This document shows, in pieces, positions 1 through 6,728 of a DNA stretch of 31,908 nt; within the stretch, counting starts at the first letter, position 1; the number at the start of each line of letters is the position of its first letter. The stretch comes from Fimbriimonadales bacterium (GTDB lineage Bacteria; Armatimonadota; Fimbriimonadia; Fimbriimonadales; GBS-DC). The position numbers and the translations under genes were made by a program. The DNA lies in assembly GCA_026416655.1 (NCBI GenBank), contig JAOAES010000267.1, forward strand, positions 1 to 31,908, given 5' to 3'. The notes under the pieces were generated by a model. That model did no database searches. It saw only the letters and a program-made list of their open reading frames with translations, and had not been told where the DNA came from.

Positions 1-114
1 ATCCGCGCCTTGACTCCCTCCTTGTTCGAAAGGAGGAGTATCTGACAAGGGTGCACAGGGTGGGTTCGAAACAGACGCGCACCTCCCCGATTTTCCCGCG
101 CTCTTTTCCAACCT

Positions 115-221
115 CACCTCCCCTTGCCCCCCTCTCCGTGAACGGAGAGGGGGGAGCGCCAGCCCCGCCCACGCACGCCGCTCCCCCTCTCCGTTTACGG
201 AGAGGGGGCTGGGGGGTGAGG
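115..221. repeat. Pair of GC-rich palindromes in the left intergenic region
   Basis: Two near-perfect palindromes sit here, at 127-154 and 183-208. Both have arms ending CCCTCTCCGT / ACGGAGAGGG. Their flanks (CTCACC... on the left, ...GGTGAG on the right) are also roughly inverted to each other, so the whole block could fold as one large structure. They lie downstream of the amidohydrolase gene that ends at 290 on the minus strand and could act as a transcript end, although no T-run follows. The rest of 1-289 shows no convincing gene: the 73-codon open frame at 51-272 runs straight through both palindromes and has a low-complexity Pro/Arg-rich translation. Confidence 0.6.
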
Positions 222-289
222 TCAGAAAGCCGCGAGTGCCTGCAAAACCGTTGCCCTCTTGCCCCAAACTGAGGCAAAGCGGTGTACTA

Positions 290-1207
290 TTACCCCCTCT
301 CCTCAGGACGCGCCAGCCGCTCAAACTGCAGCGCAAGGTCAGCGATTACAGAGCGCAAATCCGAAAGGAGGGGCAACTGTGCCCGCGCAATCGCCACATC
401 GTCTAAATCGAGCGGAACAACCAGCAACGCTTCCTGATTAACGGGTCCCTGCGCCATCACCTTACCGAACGGATTCACAATCCACGACGCGCCGACGAAT
501 CCCTTGCCGCCCTCGAAACCGACCAGACTCGATTGCACGACATAAATCGTATGTTCGCCCCCTATCTGGGTCAGCATCCGGCGATACGCTTCCACATTCT
601 CGATTTGCTCGGTGTGGAATCCGCGCGCAGGTGAGGCGGTCGGTACGTAGAGTACCTGCGCTCCTTTCAGGGCGACAATCGCGCTGGTGACCGAGTGCCA
701 GACGTCCTCACAGATAAGGATTGCAGCGCGCCCGAAACGGGTGGGGAACACATCGAGCCGTCTGCCACGCGCCACAAATCGCTCCTCCTCGAACACGCCG
801 TAGGTCGGCAGAAAGAACTTCTGATGCACATGCAGAATGCGTGATTGTTCAGGTTCTGGCTCTAAAGTGGCATAGAGCGCGGAGTTGAAATACTCACCTT
901 CCAGATACTCGTAGAAGCCGACGCATACATCCAGCGGACGTTGCGGCTGCAGGTCGGCGTAGAGGCGGGCAAGGTCGCGCAGGAGCTGCGACGCGGGCAT
1001 AGCCAGCTCGCGTACGCCCCCCTCGATAAAGTAGCCCGTGGTCGCCGTCTCAGGCAGCGCCAGCACATCGACGCCTTCCTGAAGTGCCTGGCGCATCAAC
1101 TGCCCTATCCGTTCCAGATTGCGCTCATAGCGCCCTTTAGTGGGCTTGAACTGCCCGACGCCTACTTTGAATTGACGCTGTGTCCCTTCCGTGTGATGGA
1201 TTGGCAT
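290..1207 (-). CDS. Nitrilase-superfamily amidohydrolase, probable glutamine amidase partner of NAD synthetase
   Basis: This is a 305-residue carbon-nitrogen hydrolase. The Glu-Lys-Cys triad of the nitrilase fold is visible: Glu53 in LPETATTGYF, Lys130 in HQKFFLPTYG and Cys166 in ILICEDVW. The phrases HQKxxLPTYGVFEExR and ICEDVW are typical of the glutaminase domain of glutamine-dependent NAD synthetases, where this domain frees ammonia from glutamine. The start codon lies 4 bases after the nadE stop, and the gene is the last of the thiS-thiO-nadE operon, so translational coupling is likely; no strong ribosome site precedes it. Its neighbour nadE lacks an amidase domain. I infer that the two proteins form a split glutamine-dependent NAD synthetase. 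An independent amidase acting on another substrate is the alternative. Confidence 0.85.
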   Translation of the reverse strand: MPIHHTEGTQRQFKVGVGQFKPTKGRYERNLERIGQLMRQALQEGVDVLALPETATTGYFIEGGVRELAMPASQLLRDLARLYADLQPQRPLDVCVGFYEYLEGEYFNSALYATLEPEPEQSRILHVHQKFFLPTYGVFEEERFVARGRRLDVFPTRFGRAAILICEDVWHSVTSAIVALKGAQVLYVPTASPARGFHTEQIENVEAYRRMLTQIGGEHTIYVVQSSLVGFEGGKGFVGASWIVNPFGKVMAQGPVNQEALLVVPLDLDDVAIARAQLPLLSDLRSVIADLALQFERLARPEERG

Positions 1208-1211
1208 GGCT

Positions 1212-2078
1212 CTAAAAGTCTACGGGTCGCAAGTAATACTCGCCGATTGCTGTCGTGGAAAGCATCGCCACCGTGGGCAGGTGTCGCTTCCAGTGAGTGC
1301 TATCCACCTTATTTTTCACGAGGCGTACCTCCGCTTCGGGGAAGCCGATCTCGATGAGACGTTCGGGCGAGTAGCCCTGCGTGAGGTAGTGCAGAATGCG
1401 GTCGGCGCGCTGATAAGAGATGCCGAAGTCGCCCTCATCGGTCTGCCCCACAATCAGGTCGGCGGAGGCGGGCTTCTCCACAATCACTTCAGGCACACCC
1501 ACATACCGCGCCAGTTGCCAGACCTGCGTCTTGAAAAGGTCGCCGAGCGGGTTCACCGGTGGCGCATCGTCGGCGTGCCAAGTGAAGTAGCCGAACAGTC
1601 GCTCGCTCTTGTTGCCCGTGCCAATCGGCAGTGCGTTCAACTTCGCCGACTGGTCAAACAGGATAATCGTGCGAAATCGAGCGCAGATGTTGCCAATCCT
1701 CGCCGGACTGGCGTCGGGTTCGTAATACTCCAAATAGGCGTCCACCATCGGCGTAATCTCGATCACGCGGTGATGGATGCCCAGATTGTTGACCACGAGC
1801 ATCCCGTGTTCCAACGACTGGGGGCTACTGATTTTGTAGGGCATCAAGAAGGCGTACACATTTTCAGGACCGAACGCGCGGGCGCATAAATAAGCCACAA
1901 GGGAGGAATCGACGCCGCCCGACAGCCCCAAGAGCGCCTTCGAGAAGCCCCGACGCCGCTGTACCTCGTCTCGCAGGAACTCTACCAGCCACTCGGCGAC
2001 CAGCGGCGCGTTGATTCGGAGCGGCTCGTCCGAGCTCGGGTCGTAAATCGTCGGCTTTAGCACAGGAAAAGTTTGCAT
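1212..2078 (-). CDS. nadE: NAD(+) synthetase (ammonia-type catalytic domain)
   Basis: NadE amidates nicotinate adenine dinucleotide to NAD in an ATP-dependent reaction, the last step of NAD synthesis. The 288-residue protein carries the PP-loop SGGVDSS at residues 53-59. It also has GTGNKSERLFGYFTWHADD and NPLGDLFKTQVW, hallmark blocks of the family for ATP and deamido-NAD binding. The length matches the single-domain, ammonia-dependent form; there is no N-terminal nitrilase domain. I chose the ATG at 2078 rather than an upstream start at 2117, because GAGGT lies seven bases before it and the upstream start would run into thiO. The ribosome site overlaps the thiO stop, so the two genes are coupled. 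The gene just downstream encodes a glutaminase-like protein. Confidence 0.93.
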   Translation of the reverse strand: MQTFPVLKPTIYDPSSDEPLRINAPLVAEWLVEFLRDEVQRRRGFSKALLGLSGGVDSSLVAYLCARAFGPENVYAFLMPYKISSPQSLEHGMLVVNNLGIHHRVIEITPMVDAYLEYYEPDASPARIGNICARFRTIILFDQSAKLNALPIGTGNKSERLFGYFTWHADDAPPVNPLGDLFKTQVWQLARYVGVPEVIVEKPASADLIVGQTDEGDFGISYQRADRILHYLTQGYSPERLIEIGFPEAEVRLVKNKVDSTHWKRHLPTVAMLSTTAIGEYYLRPVDF

Positions 2079-2082
2079 GGTC

Positions 2083-3186
2083 TTACCTCGTAAATCGGTT
2101 GGGGTCGAACGGTTCAACAGGCAGTTCGGTTTTGCCGTTCAGAATCAGGTCGGCGAGGGCGCGGGCTGTGGCGGGTGCCATCAGGATGCCGTGATAGGCG
2201 TGCCCCGCGGCAAGAAACAGCCCTGCATAGCCACTCACGGCGCCGATGTAGGGGTGATGATCAGGCGTATCGGGACGCAGTCCAGTCATGGGCCCCACCA
2301 CTGTGGAGTGGAGCAGTACAGGTGCGATTCGCGCGAGCGATTGAAGCAGATAGGCGTAGCTTTCAGCGGGGGCGCGTAAATCAAAGCCTGCTTGCTCGCG
2401 CGTTGCCCCCAGCAGCACCGTACCATCTGCACGCGGCACGAGATAACCCAGCGGCGAAGAGAGAATACGCCGCACAGGCACGGGCAGGTCTCCCAGCTTC
2501 AGGATGACACCGCGCACCGGCTCAAGCGGGGCATGAATTCCGAGCGGTTGCAGTAGCGCGCCCGCCCATGCCCCCGCCGCCACAACGACGGCGTCGCCCT
2601 CGATAACCCCATGCGCCGTGCGAACACCGCGAACGCGCCCGTGTGCCACCTCGATACACAACGCGGGAACCCCTGAGTACAGGTTTACAGCTTTAAGTTT
2701 TATTGCCTGATGAAGCGCGCGCATCAAGCGCTCGGTGTTGACCCAGCCCTCACTGGGCAGGTAGATTGCCGCTGTGAGTTCCTTATTCAACGCAGGTTCC
2801 CATTCCAAAGCAACAGCAGGTTCGATTAGCATCGCGCTCGGCTCATAACGACGAATCCAGGCAAGACTATCGGACAGGTAAGCGGCGTCGGTTGGCGTAA
2901 GCGCGATGCGCACGCACCCTCCCTGACGCCATTCCACATCGATTTGAGTGAGCGCTGCCAGCTGTTGCGCCCATTCGGGATACATCTGCAGGCTCCGCAA
3001 GTAGAAAGGCACGGCAGGCGAATCATCAGGAGTCAGGCTAAACGGGTTCACCATGCCTGCTGAAGCGGTAGAGGTATGTCCCCCCTCGGCGTGGCTCTCG
3101 ATCAAAACGACCTCTGCCCCACGCTGGCGCAGCTCCAGCGCAATCGCGCTCCCGATAATCCCTGCCCCAATCACGACCACCCGCAT
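2083..3186 (-). CDS. thiO: Glycine oxidase ThiO (FAD-dependent)
   Basis: ThiO oxidises glycine to iminoglycine with FAD and oxygen, supplying the C-N unit for the thiazole ring of thiamine. The 367-residue protein opens with an FAD-binding Rossmann motif (VVVIGAGIIGSAIALELRQRG, residues 3-23), followed by an acidic residue at the end of the second strand (VVLIE). It has the DAO-family STASAGMVNP block near residue 40 and a C-terminal GLRPDTPDHHPYIG...GHAYHG segment that closes the FAD site. The ATG is one base after the thiS stop, and the stop overlaps the nadE ribosome site. The neighbouring thiS supports ThiO over other amino-acid oxidases of the family. No thiG or thiE is in the window. 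Confidence 0.9.
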   Translation of the reverse strand: MRVVVIGAGIIGSAIALELRQRGAEVVLIESHAEGGHTSTASAGMVNPFSLTPDDSPAVPFYLRSLQMYPEWAQQLAALTQIDVEWRQGGCVRIALTPTDAAYLSDSLAWIRRYEPSAMLIEPAVALEWEPALNKELTAAIYLPSEGWVNTERLMRALHQAIKLKAVNLYSGVPALCIEVAHGRVRGVRTAHGVIEGDAVVVAAGAWAGALLQPLGIHAPLEPVRGVILKLGDLPVPVRRILSSPLGYLVPRADGTVLLGATREQAGFDLRAPAESYAYLLQSLARIAPVLLHSTVVGPMTGLRPDTPDHHPYIGAVSGYAGLFLAAGHAYHGILMAPATARALADLILNGKTELPVEPFDPNRFTR

Positions 3187-3187
3187 C

Positions 3188-3388
3188 TTAGCCTCCCGCC
3201 GTCATCTGCACAATCTCGAGGTTGTCGCCCTCGTGGAGAATAATCTCGGCGTAGCGTTCACGGGGCAGGATTTCGTAGTTGTATTCCACCACGACGGTAC
3301 GCGGATCCACGCCGCGCTCTTGGAGCAGCTGGAGCAAGGTGGTCGATTCAGGCAATTCGCGCTCTTTGCCGTTGATACGTACCCGCAT
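3188..3388 (-). CDS. thiS: Thiamine sulfur-carrier protein ThiS
   Basis: This is a 66-residue ubiquitin-like sulfur carrier. Its C-terminal Gly-Gly is adenylated and thiocarboxylated to deliver sulfur to the thiazole synthase. The sequence begins MRVRINGKERELPE, contains RGVDPRTVVVEYN typical of ThiS, and ends EIVQMTAGG with the diglycine at the very end. I use the ATG at 3388, not an upstream in-frame start at 3481: the longer form would add 31 residues absent from the family and would overlap the preceding gene. A TATAAT box lies nine bases before this ATG and there is no ribosome-binding site, so the mRNA is probably leaderless. It heads the thiS-thiO-nadE-amidohydrolase operon. Confidence 0.93.
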   Translation of the reverse strand: MRVRINGKERELPESTTLLQLLQERGVDPRTVVVEYNYEILPRERYAEIILHEGDNLEIVQMTAGG

Positions 3389-3397
3389 GGACAGCGA

Positions 3398-3403
3398 ATT
3401 ATA
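3398..3403 (-). promoter_or_regulatory. -10 element of the thiS operon
   Basis: A perfect TATAAT, preceded by AGG, ends nine bases before the thiS ATG. I see no matching -35 box at the usual distance. The predicted start of transcription would fall at or next to the ATG. Confidence 0.6.
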
Positions 3404-3641
3404 CCTGATTCGGGGGTTCATCCGCACGGCGCATAAGAACTTCCAGATTCCAGACAGGAGTCGGGGGACGCCCAGTGGCAATGTGCGCCGCGCGCGCCCA
3501 CTTTTGCATCTCCACGATAATGCGAACCTTCTCTTCGGGAGGCAACTGTGCCAGTTGCTTGCGCCGCGCCTCCTTGAACTCCAACACGCGGCGCACCACC
3601 TCTGGCAACTCTGTTACATCTGGGCTTTGAGGGTGTTCCAT
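3399..3641 (-). CDS. Small protein of unknown function, partner of a nucleotidyltransferase-like gene
   Basis: An 80-residue, mainly helical charged protein, with a central block RRVLEFKEARRKQLAQLPPEEK followed by VRIIVEMQKWA. From memory, similar small proteins (VRRVxExKxxRRxxLAxLPxEEKxRIxVExQK) are encoded next to nucleotidyltransferase-like genes in many bacteria and archaea. The pair has the size and layout of a toxin-antitoxin-like module, but no function is established from this sequence. Here the ATG lies inside the 3' end of that neighbouring gene (overlap of 28 bases), so they share a transcript. The stop lies ten bases before thiS. The partner is broken, so this gene may be an orphan. 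Confidence 0.7.
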   Translation of the reverse strand: MEHPQSPDVTELPEVVRRVLEFKEARRKQLAQLPPEEKVRIIVEMQKWARAAHIATGRPPTPVWNLEVLMRRADEPPNQV

Positions 3642-3962
3642 CGCTCGATCAAGCCGTATCGCATGAGGATGTCGATAAGCTTACCTTCATCCAGCGTCGC
3701 CTGCTGCCATAACAGACGCGCTCGCTCGCGATCTTTGTAGCGGTTGGTTTGCAGCGCGATTGCCAGTAGATATTCAGGTCTGACAACGGGCGCAGTCTCC
3801 CCATTGAAAGGCAACTCGAGGGCGTTTTGCACGGCTTCCTCAACGAGGGGATTGTAGGCGACCAGCACTCGCACAGGCGCGTCGCCTATCAGCACCTGTT
3901 CGCCCAATACGGGATAACCCCTGCGCCTGTAGCTCGCGAAACGCCTTTATCGCCGCGTTCAC
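3614..3962 (-). pseudogene. Nucleotidyltransferase-like protein, broken by an internal out-of-frame deletion
   Basis: The 3' part reads well as a protein (GYPVLGEQVLIGDAPVRVLV ... RPEYLLAIALQTNRYKDRERARLLW ... YGLIERWNTL), matching the C-terminal two thirds of a family whose N-terminus normally reads MNxAIKAFRELQAQG followed by a GG...DxD nucleotidyltransferase core. That N-terminus is present just upstream in another frame: a GTG at 3962 gives VNAAIKAFRELQAQG. After about 15 codons the frame is lost, and translation from the GTG ends at a TGA at 3842-3840 after 40 codons. The missing middle would hold the catalytic core, so a deletion of roughly 50-60 codons plus a frame change best explains it. 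The frame of the C-terminal part has no good start (only a TTG at 3907) and is closed by a stop at 3949-3947. The promoter is intact six bases before the GTG. The family assignment is from memory of the pattern. Confidence 0.65.
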
Positions 3963-3968
3963 GCCCAG

Positions 3969-3974
3969 AGTGTA
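3969..3974 (-). promoter_or_regulatory. -10 element before the broken nucleotidyltransferase gene
   Basis: TACACT preceded by AGG, six bases before the GTG at 3962. The spacing is the same as at other probable leaderless starts in the window, which supports the GTG as the original start. Confidence 0.45.
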
Positions 3975-3980
3975 CCTGAT

Positions 3981-4013
3981 AAGCGAAAAGGGCTGAAGCG
4001 GTCGCCTCAGCCC
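3981..4013 (-). terminator. Rho-independent terminator read on the minus strand
   Basis: A ten-pair stem (one G-U pair on the minus strand) with a four-base loop spans 3990-4013. On the minus strand it is followed by TTTTCGCTT. No minus-strand gene lies upstream before 5164, and rfbB runs the other way, so it is unclear which transcript it ends. It may end antisense or readthrough transcription, or a short structured RNA with the hairpin at 4024-4057. Confidence 0.55.
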
Positions 4014-4023
4014 CACGCTCTTG

Positions 4024-4057
4024 CCTCATAAGTAACGGTCGCAACCTCCTTATGAGG
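4024..4057. other. Inverted repeat (possible structured RNA element)
   Basis: CCTCATAAG at 4024-4032 and CTTATGAGG at 4049-4057 form a perfect nine-pair stem with a 16-base loop. It lies just upstream, on the minus strand, of the terminator at 3981-4013. Together they could be a small terminated RNA of about 75 bases, or the hairpin could be an operator. The word GCGACCG occurs both in the loop of this element and in the terminator hairpin. Confidence 0.35.
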
Positions 4058-4127
4058 GCAGGCTTTGCTCTCCATCCATGCTTTCCTACAGCAACTTTCG
4101 TGCCAAACGGTTCGATTCGAGGCGGGG

Positions 4128-4133
4128 TATCCT
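4128..4133 (+). promoter_or_regulatory. -10 element of the RmlB-like gene
   Basis: TATCCT preceded by GGGG, ending seven bases before the ATG at 4141. No ribosome site intervenes. Confidence 0.45.
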
Positions 4134-4140
4134 ATGGCAT

Positions 4141-5154
4141 ATGGGCAAAACGGTGCTGATTACAGGCGGTGCGGGGTTCATCGGTAGCCACTTTACAGAA
4201 TATATCCTGCGCCAGTACCCCGACTACCAAGTGCGCGTGCTGGACGCGCTTACTTACGCTGGCAGACGCGAGAACCTCGCGGCGCTGGAGAACAACCCCC
4301 GATTCAGCTTCATTCAGGGCGATGTGCGAGAGAAGCAAACGGTGCGTCAAGCGATGGAGGGCGTGGACTATGTTGTTCACTTCGCCGCGGAGACGCACGT
4401 GGATCGCTCTATTCTGAACCCTGACGCCTTCATCACCACCGATGTCTACGGAACTTTTGTGATGCTGGAAACAGCGCGGCAGTTGGGCGTGGAGCGCTTC
4501 GTCCATGTCAGCACCGACGAGGTGTACGGTTCGACAGAGACGGGATCGTTCACGGAGCAGTCGCCTCTGCAGCCCAGCAGCCCTTACGCTGCGAGCAAGG
4601 CGGGAGCGGATTTGCTGGCGCAGGCATATCACCGCACTTACGGTATTCCCGTGCTGATTGTGCGCCCCAGCAATACCTTCGGACCGCGCCAGTATCCCGA
4701 AAAGCTCATCCCGTTTTTCACCCTACGCGCCTTGCAAGACGAACCCCTGCCGCTCTACGGCGATGGACAGCAGCGTCGCGACTGGCTCTACGTGGGCGAC
4801 CATGTCCGCGCCATCGACACGGTACTGCATCAGGGGCGCATCGGCGAAGCGTACAATATCGCTGGCGGCAACGAACGCGCTAATATCGAAGTCTCGCGCC
4901 TGATATTAAGCGTCCTGGGGAAACCTGAGAGCCTGATTCAGTTCGTGCAAGACCGACCTGGACACGACCGCCGCTATGCCTTGAACGATTCCAAGCTACG
5001 CGCCCTCGGCTGGAAGCCGGCGGCGGACTTCGAGACGGCGTTGCGCGAGACTGTCTTGTGGTACGCCCAGCATCCTGAATGGTGGCAGCCCATCCTGCAG
5101 GAGCAGGCAGAGTATCGGCGGTTCGTGGAGCAGTGGTACTCCGGGCGAGGCTGA
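4141..5154 (+). CDS. rfbB: dTDP-glucose 4,6-dehydratase (RmlB-type)
   Basis: A 337-residue short-chain dehydrogenase of the extended type that would convert dTDP-glucose to dTDP-4-keto-6-deoxyglucose for rhamnose or other deoxysugars of the cell surface. The NAD-binding motif TGGAGFIGSHF is at residues 8-18, the RmlB hallmark HFAAETHVDRSI at 80-91, the catalytic Thr-Asp-Glu at 125-127 (STDEVYG), and Tyr149/Lys153 in SPYAASK. RPSNTFGPRQYPEKLIPFF and YGDGQQRRDWLYVGDH follow. I use the ATG at 4141, because the upstream start at 4078 adds 21 residues before the first strand. No rfbA, rfbC or rfbD lies in the window, so it stands alone. A related nucleotide-sugar dehydratase is possible, but the hallmarks favour RmlB. 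Confidence 0.88.
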   Translation: MGKTVLITGGAGFIGSHFTEYILRQYPDYQVRVLDALTYAGRRENLAALENNPRFSFIQGDVREKQTVRQAMEGVDYVVHFAAETHVDRSILNPDAFITTDVYGTFVMLETARQLGVERFVHVSTDEVYGSTETGSFTEQSPLQPSSPYAASKAGADLLAQAYHRTYGIPVLIVRPSNTFGPRQYPEKLIPFFTLRALQDEPLPLYGDGQQRRDWLYVGDHVRAIDTVLHQGRIGEAYNIAGGNERANIEVSRLILSVLGKPESLIQFVQDRPGHDRRYALNDSKLRALGWKPAADFETALRETVLWYAQHPEWWQPILQEQAEYRRFVEQWYSGRG

Positions 5155-5163
5155 GTCGGCGTG

Positions 5164-5565
5164 TTATTTCCCTGCTGCACGATAGATAAGCGCGAGGGCT
5201 GCATAATCGTCATAGGGTTCAGGCGGCAGGCGCATACCTTTTGGGAGCAGGCGTCGCCAACCGCGCGGGGGGTGATAGCGAAAATAGAGTTCCCGCGCCT
5301 GCAAGGTCGTATCCCGCTCTTCTACCAGCTCCCACTGAATATCGGGGAACCATTCGCGTAGCCGAGGGAGCAGGCGTTTTGCGCCTGTCCCTGCTCCGAC
5401 CAGAAACCGCTGGGGGGTGTGACGATGAAGGCACTCCTCCAGCGTTTCGCGCAACCGTTCCAGCGACGGAATCGCGCGAAAAAGCAAGCGCCAGTCGTCG
5501 CCGTCGCGTTCGGCGACGGCGACGCCCACTTTGTGACTGCCCGGGTCAATCGCTAAGTAGCGAAT
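5164..5565 (-). CDS. RNase H-fold resolvase-like protein (YqgF/RuvX-related), apparent ATT start
   Basis: The conserved first strand of the RNase H fold, LAIDPGSHKVGVAVAERDG, is present, but an ATG/GTG/TTG start that includes it does not exist; the first such codon (5529) would cut off the strand and its catalytic Asp. Reading back in frame, an ATT at 5565-5563 gives IRYLAIDPGSHKVGV, preceded ten bases earlier by GGGGAGG. The 133-residue product ends with RGWRRLLPKGMRLPPEPYDDYAALALI, where the paired Asp residues match the metal-binding end of the resolvase-like family seen in cyanobacteria and Firmicutes. Its role is probably structure-specific nuclease action on nucleic acid, unproven. It overlaps the end of the response-regulator gene by 13 bases, so expression is coupled. 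Confidence 0.78.
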   Translation of the reverse strand: MRYLAIDPGSHKVGVAVAERDGDDWRLLFRAIPSLERLRETLEECLHRHTPQRFLVGAGTGAKRLLPRLREWFPDIQWELVEERDTTLQARELYFRYHPPRGWRRLLPKGMRLPPEPYDDYAALALIYRAAGK

Positions 5566-6641
5566 GAGTCGGTTTCCTCCCCAAGTTGGGTAAACATGGC
5601 AGGATCCAGAAACGCGTCGACAACCAACGGGTCAAACTGACGCTCGCGTTCCGCCCGAATAATTTCGAGCGCTTGCTCTGGACGCAGGGCATCACGGTAC
5701 GGGCGATTGCTTGTCATCGCATCGTAAGCGTCCGCGACGGCGACGATACGCCCCCAAAGCGGAATCTGTTCAGCTTGTAGCCCCTGGGGGTAGCCTCGCC
5801 CATCCCACCGCTCGTGGTGCGTCAGAGCAATCTGATGCGCCATCTGCACCACAGGATAGGGACAGTCCTCCAGAATCCGTGCGCCTATCACGGTATGCTG
5901 CCGCATAATCTCCCACTCCATGGCACTCAACGCGCCGGGTTTACGCAAGATAGCGTCAGGGATGCCGATTTTGCCGACATCGTGCAGCGGCGCAGCGTGG
6001 CGCAGGCGAAAAAGCGACTCTTCGTCTAAGCCCAAAATGCGCCCCAACTGCTCACTCAGTCGTCCGACACGCACGATGTGTTCACCTGTGGCGTCATCAC
6101 GGTACTCTGCCGCGCGCGCTAACCGCTCCAGTATTTCCAGACGCGCCAGTTCCAATTCTCGGGCGCGCATCCGGTGCATCCGGCGTATCTCCAGATGGTT
6201 CTGCAGGCGCAGCAGCACTTCGGACAGGTCGAATGGCTTGTTCAGGAAATCGGACGCGCCCGCTGCGAGCGCTTGATGTTTCGCTTCGGGCGATAAATCC
6301 GCGGTCAGTACGATTACGGGAATAATCTCGTCGGGGTAGGTCACGCGCAGTTGCCGAATCACTTCAGCGCTATCCTCGCTGCCCAAATGCCAGTCCACTA
6401 ATAGCAGATCCGGACAACCAGTTTGGATCAGTTTGACAGCGTCTGAGGAGTTGCGCGCTGTCGCTACGCTCACAAACCCCGCTTCTGCGAGCAACGCCTG
6501 CAAAAAGCTCAGCGTGCTCGGTTCATCATCCACCACACATATCAAGGCATCACTATAACGATTCAACTTGAGCATGCGCTCACCACCAGTATCCTGAACC
6601 CTTTGAGCGTCCTGCTCTGAGTTGCTCCTGCGTTCAGGCAT
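5553..6641 (-). CDS. Response regulator with HD-GYP cyclic-di-GMP phosphodiesterase domain
   Basis: A 362-residue two-domain protein. The receiver domain (about 32-150) has the acidic pair Asp38-Asp39, the phospho-acceptor Asp83 (LLLVDWHL) and Lys135 (NKPF). A helical linker (about 150-180) leads to an HD-GYP domain with His220-Asp221 (LHDVGKIGIPD), His275-His276 and the GRGYP motif at 281-285. Such proteins hydrolyse cyclic di-GMP under control of a sensor kinase. No kinase gene is adjacent, so the partner is elsewhere. The start could be the ATG at 6641 or, with a better ribosome site (GGTGAG) and only a short tail before the receiver domain, the ATG at 6575. Its end overlaps the resolvase-like gene. 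Confidence 0.93.
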   Translation of the reverse strand: MPERRSNSEQDAQRVQDTGGERMLKLNRYSDALICVVDDEPSTLSFLQALLAEAGFVSVATARNSSDAVKLIQTGCPDLLLVDWHLGSEDSAEVIRQLRVTYPDEIIPVIVLTADLSPEAKHQALAAGASDFLNKPFDLSEVLLRLQNHLEIRRMHRMRARELELARLEILERLARAAEYRDDATGEHIVRVGRLSEQLGRILGLDEESLFRLRHAAPLHDVGKIGIPDAILRKPGALSAMEWEIMRQHTVIGARILEDCPYPVVQMAHQIALTHHERWDGRGYPQGLQAEQIPLWGRIVAVADAYDAMTSNRPYRDALRPEQALEIIRAERERQFDPLVVDAFLDPAMFTQLGEETDSFAT

Positions 6642-6655
6642 AGTAATAGTACAGT

Positions 6656-6661
6656 ATCATA
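6656..6661 (-). promoter_or_regulatory. -10 element of the HD-GYP regulator
   Basis: TATGAT preceded by GGG, fourteen bases before the ATG at 6641. GATACT, overlapping it, is an alternative hexamer. It lies back to back with the promoter of the aminotransferase gene, about 60 bases apart. Confidence 0.4.
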
Positions 6662-6721
6662 CCCAGAAATCCTGCCATGATGAGAGCATGAAAGGTGAGA
6701 TTCTGACGCTTGCCCTACGGG

Positions 6722-6727
6722 TATCCT
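6722..6727 (+). promoter_or_regulatory. -10 element of the aminotransferase gene
   Basis: TATCCT preceded by GGG. The gap to the first ATG (6729) is one base and to the second (6735) seven bases, so the second ATG fits a leaderless mRNA better. Confidence 0.4.
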
Positions 6728-6728
6728 T

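Noticed and set aside
60..80. GGGTTCGAAAC resembling a tRNA T-loop
   Set aside because: No matching acceptor, D or anticodon arms can be folded around it.
51..272. A 73-codon open frame at the left edge
   Set aside because: It runs through both palindromes and gives a Pro/Arg-rich translation without family features.
1206..1889. A 227-codon plus-strand open frame opposite nadE
   Set aside because: Shadow of nadE, whose motifs are unmistakable.
3388..3640. A possible thiamine pyrophosphate riboswitch before thiS
   Set aside because: The upstream region is coding, and the promoter lies nine bases before the ATG, leaving no room for a leader.
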